Source: Pontibacter burrus (GTDB lineage Bacteria; Bacteroidota; Bacteroidia; Cytophagales; Hymenobacteraceae). From it: 64,000 nucleotides of DNA. The notes under the pieces were generated by a model. It saw only the letters and a program-made list of their open reading frames with translations. It had not been told where the DNA came from and did not search any database. The translations under genes and the position numbers were made by a program. Shown here one piece after another: positions 1 through 8,311 of the stretch. Position 1 is the stretch's first letter; every line of letters starts with the position of its first letter. The DNA lies in the NCBI RefSeq assembly GCF_010686685.1, contig NZ_JAAGWD010000008.1, positions 80,246 through 144,245 on the forward strand. The letters run 5' to 3'.

Positions 1-1
1 T

Positions 2-667
2 AAGATCAAAAACCCGGAACAGGCACTGGTTATCAGTAAAAGTAACGGCGTATCTCCTAACCTCAGCGACCTGAAAGATACCCCATTTGCAGAACAGATG
101 GCGGAAGTGCTGCCGCAACATGCAACTATAAGCGTGTTCTCGCTTGGCGAAAAGTTATCTCCCTACTTTAAGAGTCTGAAAGAGTTACGGGTAATTGCTC
201 CTATGCACGGCGACACCAAACAACTGGCTACACTACTGCAGAATAAGCAATTCATTAACACAACTATAGATCATAACACCGTTCGCCTGGGAGAATCAGG
301 GCTGGCTATAGCTAAGACAAATGCAACTATAGCGGGAGGCACAGCGCCAGATCATGTACTGCGTTTATTCACCTATAACCATGTGTTGATGCAGATCGGG
401 GCACGGTATTTCAGTAAGGAATTTATAGAAGACGAACTGATTGCAGAAGCCACGCAGGCCAATATTGTAAGCCCGGTATCCAGCCTGATCGTGCTGGAAA
501 CGCAGGCAGATTACGAGCGGTTCGACATCCAGAAAAGCAAAGACAGCCTGGGAAATGCCAGTATGAACGGTTCAGGTGCTGTACCGGAGCCGGAAGAGTG
601 GGCACTTATCATCCTGGCAGTGCTGATCATCGGATTTATCACCTTAAAACCTTACTTTCTGAGATGA
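2..667 (+). CDS. XrtN-system VIT-domain-type surface protein, C-terminal part (5' end outside window)
   Basis: The frame is open from the first bases of the window, so this is the C-terminal ~221 residues of a longer protein. Its end has the layout of an exosortase sorting signal: VPEPEEW at about 580-600, a hydrophobic helix (ALIILAVLIIGFI), then a short tail KPYFLR with one Arg. The next gene is an exosortase of the XrtN type and overlaps this stop by ATGA (664-667). That pairing is the known XrtN arrangement, in which one large VIT-domain protein is the dedicated substrate. The VIT domain itself would lie upstream and is not visible, so the name rests on the tail and the neighbour. Confidence 0.75.
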   Translation, partial: KIKNPEQALVISKSNGVSPNLSDLKDTPFAEQMAEVLPQHATISVFSLGEKLSPYFKSLKELRVIAPMHGDTKQLATLLQNKQFINTTIDHNTVRLGESGLAIAKTNATIAGGTAPDHVLRLFTYNHVLMQIGARYFSKEFIEDELIAEATQANIVSPVSSLIVLETQADYERFDIQKSKDSLGNASMNGSGAVPEPEEWALIILAVLIIGFITLKPYFLR

Positions 668-2043
668 AGCTAAACACACTGCGCCCTACCGAGCAACTGC
701 TGATTCCTTTGCTGGTTCTTGGCTTGTACCTGGTATTGGGAGCCTTTTTTCTAAGCAAATACCTGCTTTGGGACAGCCAATGGTTACTGGCTATAGTTCT
801 TGTACCTTTTGTTGCACAGGTGCAGCCTCGTAAATCGCTCTCTTCTGTTTTACTGATCACAACTATAGTGCTGGCCATACTTGCTGCTACCCTGCAAAAC
901 AGCACTTTATACTTCTTCGCTTTTGTGGTAGCGCTGTGGTGTGGTGCGCAGCTTATAGTTGGCAAAATCTCCATCTACCCGCTGTTGCTGCTGGTAGTAG
1001 CTTCGCCAATATTTAAGTACATCGCCAACATTATAAGTTTCCCGCTCCGGATGCAGCTTACCAACTGGGCTGTTACCATACTGAATACGATAGAAAAGCA
1101 GGCCGAAGCAGCTGGCAATATTATTCTTGTTGAAGGGAAGGAGTTCGCCGTAGACCCGGCGTGTGCCGGGTTATCGATGCTGTCGCTGGCCCTGATTCTG
1201 GCTGTTTTTATACTTGCCCACCTGCAACGGACCAACCAGAAAATGCTGCCGCTATGGTTTATTGGGTTGATGTTAGGCCTTATGCTGCTGCTTAACCTGG
1301 TATCGAACCTACTACGCATCCTGTTGCTGGTCTGGTTTGAGATACTGCCCGGAAACCCGCTCCATGATGTGATTGGCTTGCTCTGCTTGCTAGTTTACGC
1401 CCTCATTCCCTTTTATTTTGTCTCCAGGTGGCTGCAGCAATTCGTGGTTGTCGGTTCAAAAAAACCATCACGCAGGTCACGCATCAGTTTAAGGGGCGCT
1501 TTGCTTCTGAACTATATTTTACTGCTGATGCTGACAGGAACAGGCTTTAAGATCAGAGGTGAGAAACCAACTATAGTTTCTGACTTTACAACGCCGGAGC
1601 TAACCGGTTTCGAAGCAGCAACTATGGAAAACGGCGTAACAAAGTATAGTAATGAAGAAGTATTGATTTACCTGAAACCGGTGCAAGCATTTTACTCTAC
1701 GGAACATCACCCGTTAATCTGCTGGGAAGGAAGCGGCTATAAGTTCCGGCATGTGCAGCAGCGACAGGTGAGCAACTATAACGTGTATGTGGGCGAACTG
1801 CAAAAAGGGAAAGATACTCTCTACACGGCCTGGTGGATGGATAACGGGCAACATCAAACTATAGACCAATGGGACTGGCGCACACGCATGCTGAAAGGCG
1901 AAGCGAAGTTCAGGCTGGTGAATGTTACTGTTGCGCAAAAGCAGAAACTTGCCGAAGCTATAGTTACGCTCATCGAAAGCCAGAACAACTATAGTCACAC
2001 AACTATTACATTGGCTGATGCTGCAAACAAATCTCAACTATAG
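664..2043 (+). CDS. xrtN: Exosortase N (XrtN) with C-terminal EpsI-like domain
   Basis: Integral-membrane cysteine transpeptidase expected to process the VPEP tail of the upstream protein. The first ~290 residues are a chain of hydrophobic helices. The exosortase catalytic triad is visible: Cys167 in DPACAGLSML, Arg218 in NLLRILLLV and His234 in LHDVIGL. After a basic stretch (KKPSRRSRISLRG) a further helix leads to a periplasmic domain containing HHPLICWEGSGYKF, which resembles the EpsI-type domain often fused to or adjacent to exosortases. I chose the ATG at 664, which overlaps the previous stop, over an upstream ATG inside the neighbour. The stop codon is the TAG of a CTATAG motif. Family assignment is strong; the substrate is inferred from adjacency. 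Confidence 0.85.
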   Translation: MKLNTLRPTEQLLIPLLVLGLYLVLGAFFLSKYLLWDSQWLLAIVLVPFVAQVQPRKSLSSVLLITTIVLAILAATLQNSTLYFFAFVVALWCGAQLIVGKISIYPLLLLVVASPIFKYIANIISFPLRMQLTNWAVTILNTIEKQAEAAGNIILVEGKEFAVDPACAGLSMLSLALILAVFILAHLQRTNQKMLPLWFIGLMLGLMLLLNLVSNLLRILLLVWFEILPGNPLHDVIGLLCLLVYALIPFYFVSRWLQQFVVVGSKKPSRRSRISLRGALLLNYILLLMLTGTGFKIRGEKPTIVSDFTTPELTGFEAATMENGVTKYSNEEVLIYLKPVQAFYSTEHHPLICWEGSGYKFRHVQQRQVSNYNVYVGELQKGKDTLYTAWWMDNGQHQTIDQWDWRTRMLKGEAKFRLVNVTVAQKQKLAEAIVTLIESQNNYSHTTITLADAANKSQL

Positions 2044-2112
2044 GCATCGGGTTTCTGCAGAATTTTCGGACCTTTGCAGCCGAATTCATTTAACCTATAG
2101 TTTCTTACATCA

Positions 2113-2907
2113 ATGGCATTTAAGGCGCTTAAAAAATTAATATTGGCAGGTTTGTTCCTGTATATGCCGCTTCAGTCGATGGCCTGGGGCATGCTGGGGC
2201 ACCGCGTAGTAGGCGAAATTGCAGAACGTAACCTGAGCTGCAAAGCAAAAAAACAGGTAAAGAAAATCCTGGGATCGGAGTCGATCGCGATGGCCAGCAA
2301 CTGGGCCGACTTTGTAAAATCGGAACCGAGCTACAAGTACCTGGATACCTGGCATTACATCAACTTTAAGTCTGGCCTGAACAAGGACGAGTTTATGACT
2401 GCCCTTGCCCAGGACACTTCAGTAAACATCAACACCAAGCTGAATATGCTGGTTGCAGAGCTGAAAAAGAAAGACCTGCCGATGGAGAAAAAGAAGATGT
2501 ACCTGCGCCTGGTGATCCACATGGTAGGCGATCTACATCAGCCAATGCACACGGGCAGGCCGGAGGATTTAGGTGGCAACCGTGTAAAACTGTTCTGGTT
2601 CGGAGAGCCAACCAACCTGCACCGCCTCTGGGACAGCGACCTGATCGAATCACAAGCGCTAAGCTACACCGAGTACAGCACACACCTGAACCACACTACC
2701 AAAGCCCAGCGCAAACAGTGGATGAAGCAACCAATAAGCCAGTGGCTGTACGACTCTTACCTGATCAGCAATAAGATTTACAGCGAAATAGAACCGGAGC
2801 AAAAACTTAGCTACCGCTACAACTACGATAACCTGGAAACCTTGAACACACAGCTGTTGAAAGGTGGTATCCGTCTGGCAGGTTTGCTAAACGAGATATT
2901 CGGGTAA
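2113..2907 (+). CDS. Secreted S1/P1-family zinc nuclease
   Basis: 264 residues with an N-terminal signal peptide (basic start, LILAGLFLYMPLQSMA). Cleavage would leave Trp at the mature N-terminus (WGMLGHRVVGEIA), as in S1/P1 nucleases where that Trp ligates zinc. The other expected zinc ligands are present in order: HRVVGEIA, NWADF, DTWHYIN, IHMVGDLHQPMHTG and NLHRLWDSDLI. The family degrades single-stranded DNA and RNA, and here it would act in the periplasm or outside the cell. It stands alone between xrtN and the CRISPR locus and is followed by a strong terminator hairpin. Confidence 0.9.
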   Translation: MAFKALKKLILAGLFLYMPLQSMAWGMLGHRVVGEIAERNLSCKAKKQVKKILGSESIAMASNWADFVKSEPSYKYLDTWHYINFKSGLNKDEFMTALAQDTSVNINTKLNMLVAELKKKDLPMEKKKMYLRLVIHMVGDLHQPMHTGRPEDLGGNRVKLFWFGEPTNLHRLWDSDLIESQALSYTEYSTHLNHTTKAQRKQWMKQPISQWLYDSYLISNKIYSEIEPEQKLSYRYNYDNLETLNTQLLKGGIRLAGLLNEIFG

Positions 2908-2926
2908 AATACCTTACCAATTATAG

Positions 2927-2964
2927 AAAAAGCCTTTCTGCAACTATAGCAGGAAGGCTTTTTT
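2927..2964 (+). terminator. Rho-independent terminator after the S1/P1 nuclease gene
   Basis: An inverted repeat, AAAAAGCCTT.CTGC against GCAGGAAGGCTTTTTT, with a CTATAG-containing loop and a T run. It lies 20 bp after the stop codon. The A-rich 5' arm would also let it work on the opposite strand, where tracrRNA transcription arrives. Confidence 0.8.
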
Positions 2965-2981
2965 GATTATCCGGTGTTATA

Positions 2982-3080
2982 AACAAAAATGGGCGCTACC
3001 TAAGCAACGCCCAAGACTTTCGTCTACGGGTGTGTTTCACCCTTATTGTGACAAGATTTCAGAGATTATTTTGTCATTGT
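2982..3080 (-). ncRNA. tracrRNA of the type II-C CRISPR-Cas system
   Basis: Read on the minus strand, an antirepeat (3067-3046) pairs with the 5' half of the CRISPR repeat: 13 bp, a 2x2 U-U internal loop, then 7 bp. Three hairpins follow: GGGTG/CACCC (3042-3028), AGAC-GAAA-GTCT (3025-3014), and a 9-bp terminator stem with a TTAG loop (3012-2991) ending in ATTTTTG. This is the classic tracrRNA layout of lower stem, bulge, upper stem, nexus-like hairpins and terminator. It is transcribed divergently from cas9. The 5' end (~3080) is inferred from the promoter box. Confidence 0.9.
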
Positions 3081-3085
3081 TAATA

Positions 3086-3115
3086 CAAATATATATATTG
3101 ATATTACAATAACAA
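3086..3115 (-). promoter_or_regulatory. Bacteroidota-type promoter for the tracrRNA
   Basis: On the minus strand, TTG (3115-3113) is separated by 19 bp from TATATTTG (3093-3086). This fits the Bacteroidota consensus TTG-N19/20-TAnnTTTG exactly and places transcription start near 3080, just ahead of the antirepeat. Confidence 0.75.
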
Positions 3116-3125
3116 ATTATTTGCT

Positions 3126-6100
3126 ATGAAAACTTTAGGACTTGATCTGGGCACCAATTCTATTGGCTGGTCAGTTGTGGATGCCTCACAAAAAGTAATA
3201 CTCGGCGCTGGCTCCCATATATTTCAGGAAGGTGTAAACATTGATGCCAAAAGCAAAGCGGAAACACCCAAGAATGCTAAACGACGCGAGTACCGTCAAA
3301 AACGTCGACAGCTGTTTCGCAGGAAGTTTAGAAACAACCTGCTACAAAAAGCACTGAAACAAGCTTCATTAATGCCCGCTTCCCTTGAAGAGAATGATGC
3401 CTACTGGCAAGGCTGTCCATATCAACTTCGAAAGAAAGCATTATCTGAGCCACTCACAGCACATGAAATAGGTCGTGTTATCTTTCATCTAAATCAGCGC
3501 CGTGGCTTTAAAAGTAATCGTAAATCTGGTAGTAACGAAGAAGGCGCTCTGTACAAAGGTGGAAACGGTAAAACAGGCATAGACGACACATTGGCCGATT
3601 GGCAAAATGGTGATTTTAGAACATTTGGGGAATACCTGGCTTCACTGGATCCGCACCTGCAACGCCTGCGTAACCGCTATACTTTGCGTAGCTGGTATGA
3701 GCGGGAGTTGGAAGAGATCTGGCAGGTACAACAACGGTATCATCCGGATAAACTCACCCCAGAGCTGAAGAAGCAACTTGCTTGCCCTGATTTTGGAATC
3801 GTGTTTTACCAGCGCCCGCTCAAGTCGCAGAAGCACCTGGTAGGCAAATGTACCCTGGAGCCCCAGAAACCGCGTGTGCCGGTATGCCACCCTGATTTTG
3901 AAGAGTTCAGGATGTGGCAGATCATCAATAACCTGCAGGTAGCCGGACCGGGCAGGTTTAACGAACTGCTCGACGATGAAGAAAAGACGAAGCTGGTAGA
4001 GCTGTTTTATACAAGAGACAAGATCAAGATCAGCGACATACGCAAAAAGCTGAAACTGACGGAAGATTATACTTTTAACTACGAAGAGAAAGAACAATTT
4101 ACCGGCAACGAGACAAGTATAAAGCTTTCCAAATTGTTCGGAAAAGCTGCCTGGGATGCCCTGCCCGACGAAGACAAAACCCTGCGTACTTCCAAGACGG
4201 AAGAGAAAAGTATAAGCAAGTTAGATGTATGGCATACGCTTTACTTTGCCCAGGACCAGGACTGGCTGCAAAAATATGCAGCAGAGAAGTGGGGCTTTAC
4301 AGATGAGCAACTATCTAAACTGTCGAAAACGCACTTGAAAGAAGGCTATGGCAGCCTAAGTCTCAATGCTATTCGCAAAATGCTCCCTTTACTGCGCCAG
4401 GGAATTAAATATGATAAAGCCGCGCTACAGGCAGGCTATCATCACAGCCAGATTAGTGAGTATAAAACTGGCCTGGAAAAGCTGGAAACACCCAAAAACC
4501 TGCGCAACCCGATTGTACAGCAGGCGCTCTATGAGCTGCGAACACTTGTAAACCAACTTATACAGCAGTACGGCAAATTTGATATTATCCGTGTTGAGCT
4601 GGCCCGTGATCTGAAAGTTTCGGCTACCAAACGTGCTGACATTCGCATAGAACAGTTCAAGAACAGAGCTCGTAACGACCGGTATTACCAGGAATTGGTG
4701 CAGCAGGGTGTTCAGCGGCCAAGCAAGAACGATATAGACAAATACCTGCTTTGGGAAGAATGCAAGAAGACCTGTCCTTATACTGGGCAAGCGATCAGCT
4801 TTAACGACTTGTTCTTGCACGGTCGCTTCGACATTGAACACATCCTGCCCTATAGCCGAACACTTGATGACAGCATAGCCAATAAGACACTTTGCGAGAA
4901 AGGCTTTAACATCAAAAAAGGAAACCAGACGCCGCACGAGTGCTTGAGCGGCGACCAAGCCAACTATATGCTGGTACTGGAGCGCGTACAGAAACACATG
5001 CCGCGCAAACTTGCTAGGTTTAAACAGGAGAAACTTGATGAAGATTTTGCGCAGAAGCAGCTAAACGACACACGCTACATCAGTAAAGAAGCACGAGCCT
5101 ACCTGAAAAGTATTTGTGACCGTGTAGATGTGACTACCGGTACAGCAACAGCACCATTGCGCCACTTCTGGGGCCTGAACTCTATCTTGAACGAAGGGAG
5201 AAACAAGAAAACCCGCGACGATCATCGCCACCATGCTGTAGATGCCCTTGTAGTTGCCCTAACTACCCCTGGTATACTCCGCGAATTGAGCAACTGGAAC
5301 AAACTGGACCGCTCTCCACAGATGCATAACTTCGAAATGCCATGGGATACCTTTTACCGTGACGCCAGAACAGCTATAGAAAACATATTAGTATCGCAGA
5401 AAAAGAACGGCAAGACTGTTACATCCTGGAACAGGAAAGTGAAGGACAAAGATGGTAAAACAACCACGCAACGGCAGGTAGCAGCAAGGGGGCAGTTGCA
5501 TAAGGAAACTGTGTACGGCAAACGGCAAGACCTGCAAGGCAAAGAATTTTATGCAGTTCGTAAGAGTCTGGAAACACTTACGCCTGCCATGATCGGCAAA
5601 ATAGTGGACCCAGTTGTACGCGAGATTGTAAAAGACAGGCTGCGTGCCTTCGGAGTGGACCCAGATTCAAAGAAGTTTGAAATACCGAAAACAGCCTTTA
5701 ATGAGCCGCTGTATATGCCAAACATTAAAGGCAAAAGCGGCAGGCAAAACCAAATTAAAAAGGTGCGCATTCGGGAGAATTCTTCCGGAATGGTGAAGCT
5801 AAAACAGGATATTAACCAGTGGGTAGAGCCGGGCAGCAACCACCACGTAGCAATTTACCAGGATGAACAGGGGAAACTGCATGAGCGGGTTGTTACTTTC
5901 TATGAGGCAGTTGAACGAAAAAAACAGGGCATTCCAGTAGTACAACCTACCACTGTTGAGGGTTATACATTGGCGCAGACACTTCAGATAAATGACATGT
6001 TCCTGCTCGGGCTTACGGAAGAAGACATCAATTGGCATGGCCCTAACCTGCACAGGCTGCTGAACCCCTACTTATATCGAGTGCAAAAGCTATCTTCTGG

Positions 6101-6242
6101 TGATTATTCTTTTAGATTACATATAGCATCCACAATTGAACATTCGGCTGAGGAAATAAGAATTCGTAGTATGAAAGCTTGGGAACAGCAGAATCCCATC
6201 AAGGTGCAAATCACACCAACCGGTCAGCTAAAGAAGCTATAA
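3126..6242 (+). CDS. cas9: Cas9 endonuclease, type II-C, compact (1038 aa)
   Basis: RNA-guided DNA endonuclease. RuvC-I carries Asp7 (GLDLGTNSIGW). It is followed by an arginine-rich bridge helix (KNAKRREYRQKRRQLFRRKF) and an alpha-helical recognition lobe. RuvC-II has Glu491 (IRVELARDLK). The HNH domain has DIEHILPYS with catalytic His572, plus Asn586 and Asn595. RuvC-III has HHAVDALV with His703 and Asp706. All catalytic residues are present, so it should be an active nuclease. A short C-terminal PAM-interacting region completes it. The length is in the small II-C range. cas1 starts 3 bp after the stop; there is no csn2 or cas4. CTATAG motifs are sparse here (about two in 3.1 kb), which fits a transferred locus. 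Confidence 0.98.
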   Translation: MKTLGLDLGTNSIGWSVVDASQKVILGAGSHIFQEGVNIDAKSKAETPKNAKRREYRQKRRQLFRRKFRNNLLQKALKQASLMPASLEENDAYWQGCPYQLRKKALSEPLTAHEIGRVIFHLNQRRGFKSNRKSGSNEEGALYKGGNGKTGIDDTLADWQNGDFRTFGEYLASLDPHLQRLRNRYTLRSWYERELEEIWQVQQRYHPDKLTPELKKQLACPDFGIVFYQRPLKSQKHLVGKCTLEPQKPRVPVCHPDFEEFRMWQIINNLQVAGPGRFNELLDDEEKTKLVELFYTRDKIKISDIRKKLKLTEDYTFNYEEKEQFTGNETSIKLSKLFGKAAWDALPDEDKTLRTSKTEEKSISKLDVWHTLYFAQDQDWLQKYAAEKWGFTDEQLSKLSKTHLKEGYGSLSLNAIRKMLPLLRQGIKYDKAALQAGYHHSQISEYKTGLEKLETPKNLRNPIVQQALYELRTLVNQLIQQYGKFDIIRVELARDLKVSATKRADIRIEQFKNRARNDRYYQELVQQGVQRPSKNDIDKYLLWEECKKTCPYTGQAISFNDLFLHGRFDIEHILPYSRTLDDSIANKTLCEKGFNIKKGNQTPHECLSGDQANYMLVLERVQKHMPRKLARFKQEKLDEDFAQKQLNDTRYISKEARAYLKSICDRVDVTTGTATAPLRHFWGLNSILNEGRNKKTRDDHRHHAVDALVVALTTPGILRELSNWNKLDRSPQMHNFEMPWDTFYRDARTAIENILVSQKKNGKTVTSWNRKVKDKDGKTTTQRQVAARGQLHKETVYGKRQDLQGKEFYAVRKSLETLTPAMIGKIVDPVVREIVKDRLRAFGVDPDSKKFEIPKTAFNEPLYMPNIKGKSGRQNQIKKVRIRENSSGMVKLKQDINQWVEPGSNHHVAIYQDEQGKLHERVVTFYEAVERKKQGIPVVQPTTVEGYTLAQTLQINDMFLLGLTEEDINWHGPNLHRLLNPYLYRVQKLSSGDYSFRLHIASTIEHSAEEIRIRSMKAWEQQNPIKVQITPTGQLKKL

Positions 6243-6245
6243 TCT

Positions 6246-7148
6246 ATGCTGAAACGGACGATATACTTAGGCTCTCCGCTGGATATGAACATCCGACTGG
6301 AGCAGCTGGTGCTCGTGAACCGCGAAACCGGAGAATTGAATAAGGTGCCAGTTGAAGATGTAGGCGTATTGGTGCTGGATCATCCGGAATTAATCTACTC
6401 ACAAGCCGTGATGCAGAAGCTACTGGATAATAACACAGCCGTTATTTACTGCGACGAGAAACACCACCCTACCGGATTGCTCCTGCCATTATGTGGCCAC
6501 TCGGTGCAGAACGAACGGTTCCGGCAGCAGCTGTCAGCCAAAAAGCCTTTGCAGAAACAGCTCTGGCAGCAAACGGTACAAGCCAAAATACGAAACCAGG
6601 CATTGCTGCTTCGTTACCACGACTTGCCCCACGAGCCGCTGCTACGCTTCTGGAAAGATGTGCGCAGCGGAGACAGTACGAATCTGGAAGCACGGGCAGC
6701 CCGGCACTACTGGCAGTACCTGTTCTCGCCCCTACCCTTCCGTCGCGACCGCTTCGGCGATGCACCTAACAATCTGCTCAACTATGGTTATGCCATACTT
6801 CGGGCTGCGGTAGCGCGGGCGCTTGTTAGTTCTGGTCTATTGCCAACTATAGGCATACATCACCATAATCGTTACAACGCCTACTGCCTTGCTGATGATA
6901 TTATGGAGCCTTACCGCCCAGTGGTAGATAGCGCCGTGAAGCAACTTATCAGTGACCATGCTGACTGCAGCATACTTACCAAACCAATGAAAGCGACATT
7001 GCTGCAGGTACTGACGCATGATGTGCGGGTGAATGGCGAAGTAAGTCCGCTATTAGTGGCACTGAACAAAACTACTACTTCGCTGGTAGGCTGCTTTGCC
7101 GGGGAGCGAGACGAAATAAGTTACCCTGAACTATGCAAAACAGACTAA
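6246..7148 (+). CDS. cas1: Type II CRISPR-associated endonuclease Cas1
   Basis: 300 residues. This is the integrase subunit of the Cas1-Cas2 spacer acquisition complex. The metal-binding residues of the C-terminal helical domain are visible: Glu148 in NLEARAARHYW, His205 in the GIHHHNRYN segment, and acidic residues in ADDIMEPYRPVVD (about 217-221). The N-terminal beta domain begins LKRTIYLGSP. It starts 3 bp after cas9 and overlaps cas2 by 16 bp, so the three genes are one transcription unit. Confidence 0.97.
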   Translation: MLKRTIYLGSPLDMNIRLEQLVLVNRETGELNKVPVEDVGVLVLDHPELIYSQAVMQKLLDNNTAVIYCDEKHHPTGLLLPLCGHSVQNERFRQQLSAKKPLQKQLWQQTVQAKIRNQALLLRYHDLPHEPLLRFWKDVRSGDSTNLEARAARHYWQYLFSPLPFRRDRFGDAPNNLLNYGYAILRAAVARALVSSGLLPTIGIHHHNRYNAYCLADDIMEPYRPVVDSAVKQLISDHADCSILTKPMKATLLQVLTHDVRVNGEVSPLLVALNKTTTSLVGCFAGERDEISYPELCKTD

Positions 7149-7468
7149 ACGCCTATCGCAGCATGTGGCTATTCGTATTTTTCGATCTACCTACTGAAAC
7201 CAAACAAGATAAAAAGGAATATACCACCTTCCGGAAGCGGCTGCAGAAAGACGGGTTTAGCATGATGCAGTACTCTGTATACACTCGCCACTGCGCCAGC
7301 CGCGAAAGTGCCGATGTGCATGTTAGTCGTGTAAAGCAAATGCTGCCTCCAAAGGGCTTGGTAACTATAGCCCAATTCACTGACAAGCAATATAGTCGTA
7401 TCATCAACTTCTGGGGCAATGGTCGGAAGGCAGTAACTCCTGCCCCAAAACAACTCGAAATGTTCTAA
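7133..7468 (+). CDS. cas2: CRISPR-associated protein Cas2
   Basis: 111 residues. The ferredoxin-like fold starts with MWLFVFFDLPTETKQDKKEY, which holds the conserved Asp after the first strand. Cas2 is the central dimer of the acquisition complex. The ATG lies inside the end of cas1 (16-bp overlap). A GC-rich terminator follows directly, separating the operon from the array. Confidence 0.96.
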   Translation: MQNRLNAYRSMWLFVFFDLPTETKQDKKEYTTFRKRLQKDGFSMMQYSVYTRHCASRESADVHVSRVKQMLPPKGLVTIAQFTDKQYSRIINFWGNGRKAVTPAPKQLEMF

Positions 7469-7474
7469 AACAAA

Positions 7475-7509
7475 AAGCCCCGCCAAAGTGTCAGTTCTGG
7501 CGGGGCTTC
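7475..7509 (+). terminator. Terminator after cas2
   Basis: Stem AAGCCCCGCCA / TGGCGGGGCTT with a ~13-nt loop and a short T-rich tail. It ends the cas9-cas1-cas2 transcript ahead of the array leader. Confidence 0.85.
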
Positions 7510-7616
7510 TGTATTAAAAAACATAAAACATGTAATCGCAAACAAGCGTGAGAAGCTTTTCTAGCAAGCAAAACACCTTGTAAGGCATTAGCATACAACA
7601 TTTTAAAGCATTAACT

Positions 7617-8168
7617 CTTTTATACTTTAAATCTCTGAAATCAAGTCACAACTAGGAAGCCACAGCGCTGACCCACACCTGCCTTTTATACTTTAAATCT
7701 CTGAAATCAAGTCACAACTTTTCAGAATTCCTTAGTTAAACTTGACTACTTTTATACTTTAAATCTCTGAAATCAAGTCACAACCTGGGAGAAGGAGATC
7801 CTGAGCGGCAATAACTTTTATACTTTAAATCTCTGAAATCAAGTCACAACAGGCGGGTATCTGGCGAACCTACGCTGTCACTTTTATACTTTAAATCTCT
7901 GAAATCAAGTCACAACTTGAACCGGAGTCCTTTAGATTCTCAAACCTTTTATACTTTAAATCTCTGAAATCAAGTCACAACACATAAAAGAAGCTTTTCT
8001 CACTGTCCCGGCCTTTTATACTTTAAATCTCTGAAATCAAGTCACAACTGCCACGCTGCAGGATATCTGCAACAGCGACTTTTATACTTTAAATCTCTGA
8101 AATCAAATCACAACTAGAACAGTGCACCCTTGTCAAGAAAAAGGCTTTTATACTTTAAATCTCTGAAA
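7617..8168 (-). CRISPR. Type II-C CRISPR array: 8 full 36-bp repeats, 8 spacers, 1 truncated repeat
   Basis: Repeats start at 7617, 7683, 7749, 7815, 7881, 7946, 8013 and 8079, with a 24-bp partial copy at 8145-8168. Spacers are 29-31 bp. On the plus strand the repeat begins CTTTTATACTTTAAATCTC and ends AAGTCACAAC. Its complement starts GTTGTGACTTG, the usual 5' end of type II repeats, and pairs with the tracrRNA antirepeat, so crRNAs are read from the minus strand. Seven repeats are identical. The one at 8079 has one change (CAAATCAC for CAAGTCAC). The end next to cas2 is uniform; the far end is degenerate. 7510-7616 is AT-rich and is the probable leader. Confidence 0.97.
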
Positions 8169-8266
8169 GAGAATGGTTAGTTTTAGCATGTCAACGAATA
8201 ACTCATTACGAATATACTATATTCTTTTGAAACCATAACATTATTATATTCAACCTTCCTTGCCCC

Positions 8267-8274
8267 TACTTTCG
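8267..8274 (+). promoter_or_regulatory. Putative -7 box (TACTTTCG) upstream of the 8312 gene
   Basis: TACTTTCG matches the TAnnTTTG box at seven of eight positions and is the same octamer found upstream of sucC. No TTG lies at the expected -33 distance. The rest of 8169-8311 is AT-rich with no recognisable gene. Confidence 0.35.
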
Positions 8275-8311
8275 TTTAATAGGCAAGTATTAACCATTAA
8301 AGTTGAAGGCT

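Noticed and set aside
3046..3073. Possible cas9 promoter (TTG-N17-TTATTTTG) lying within the tracrRNA antirepeat
   Set aside because: Spacing is short and the box has a mismatch. A promoter for cas9 is needed but I cannot place it.
7617..8168. Spacers as self-targets within this window
   Set aside because: I compared the spacers by eye with the window and saw no match; a full search could not be done.
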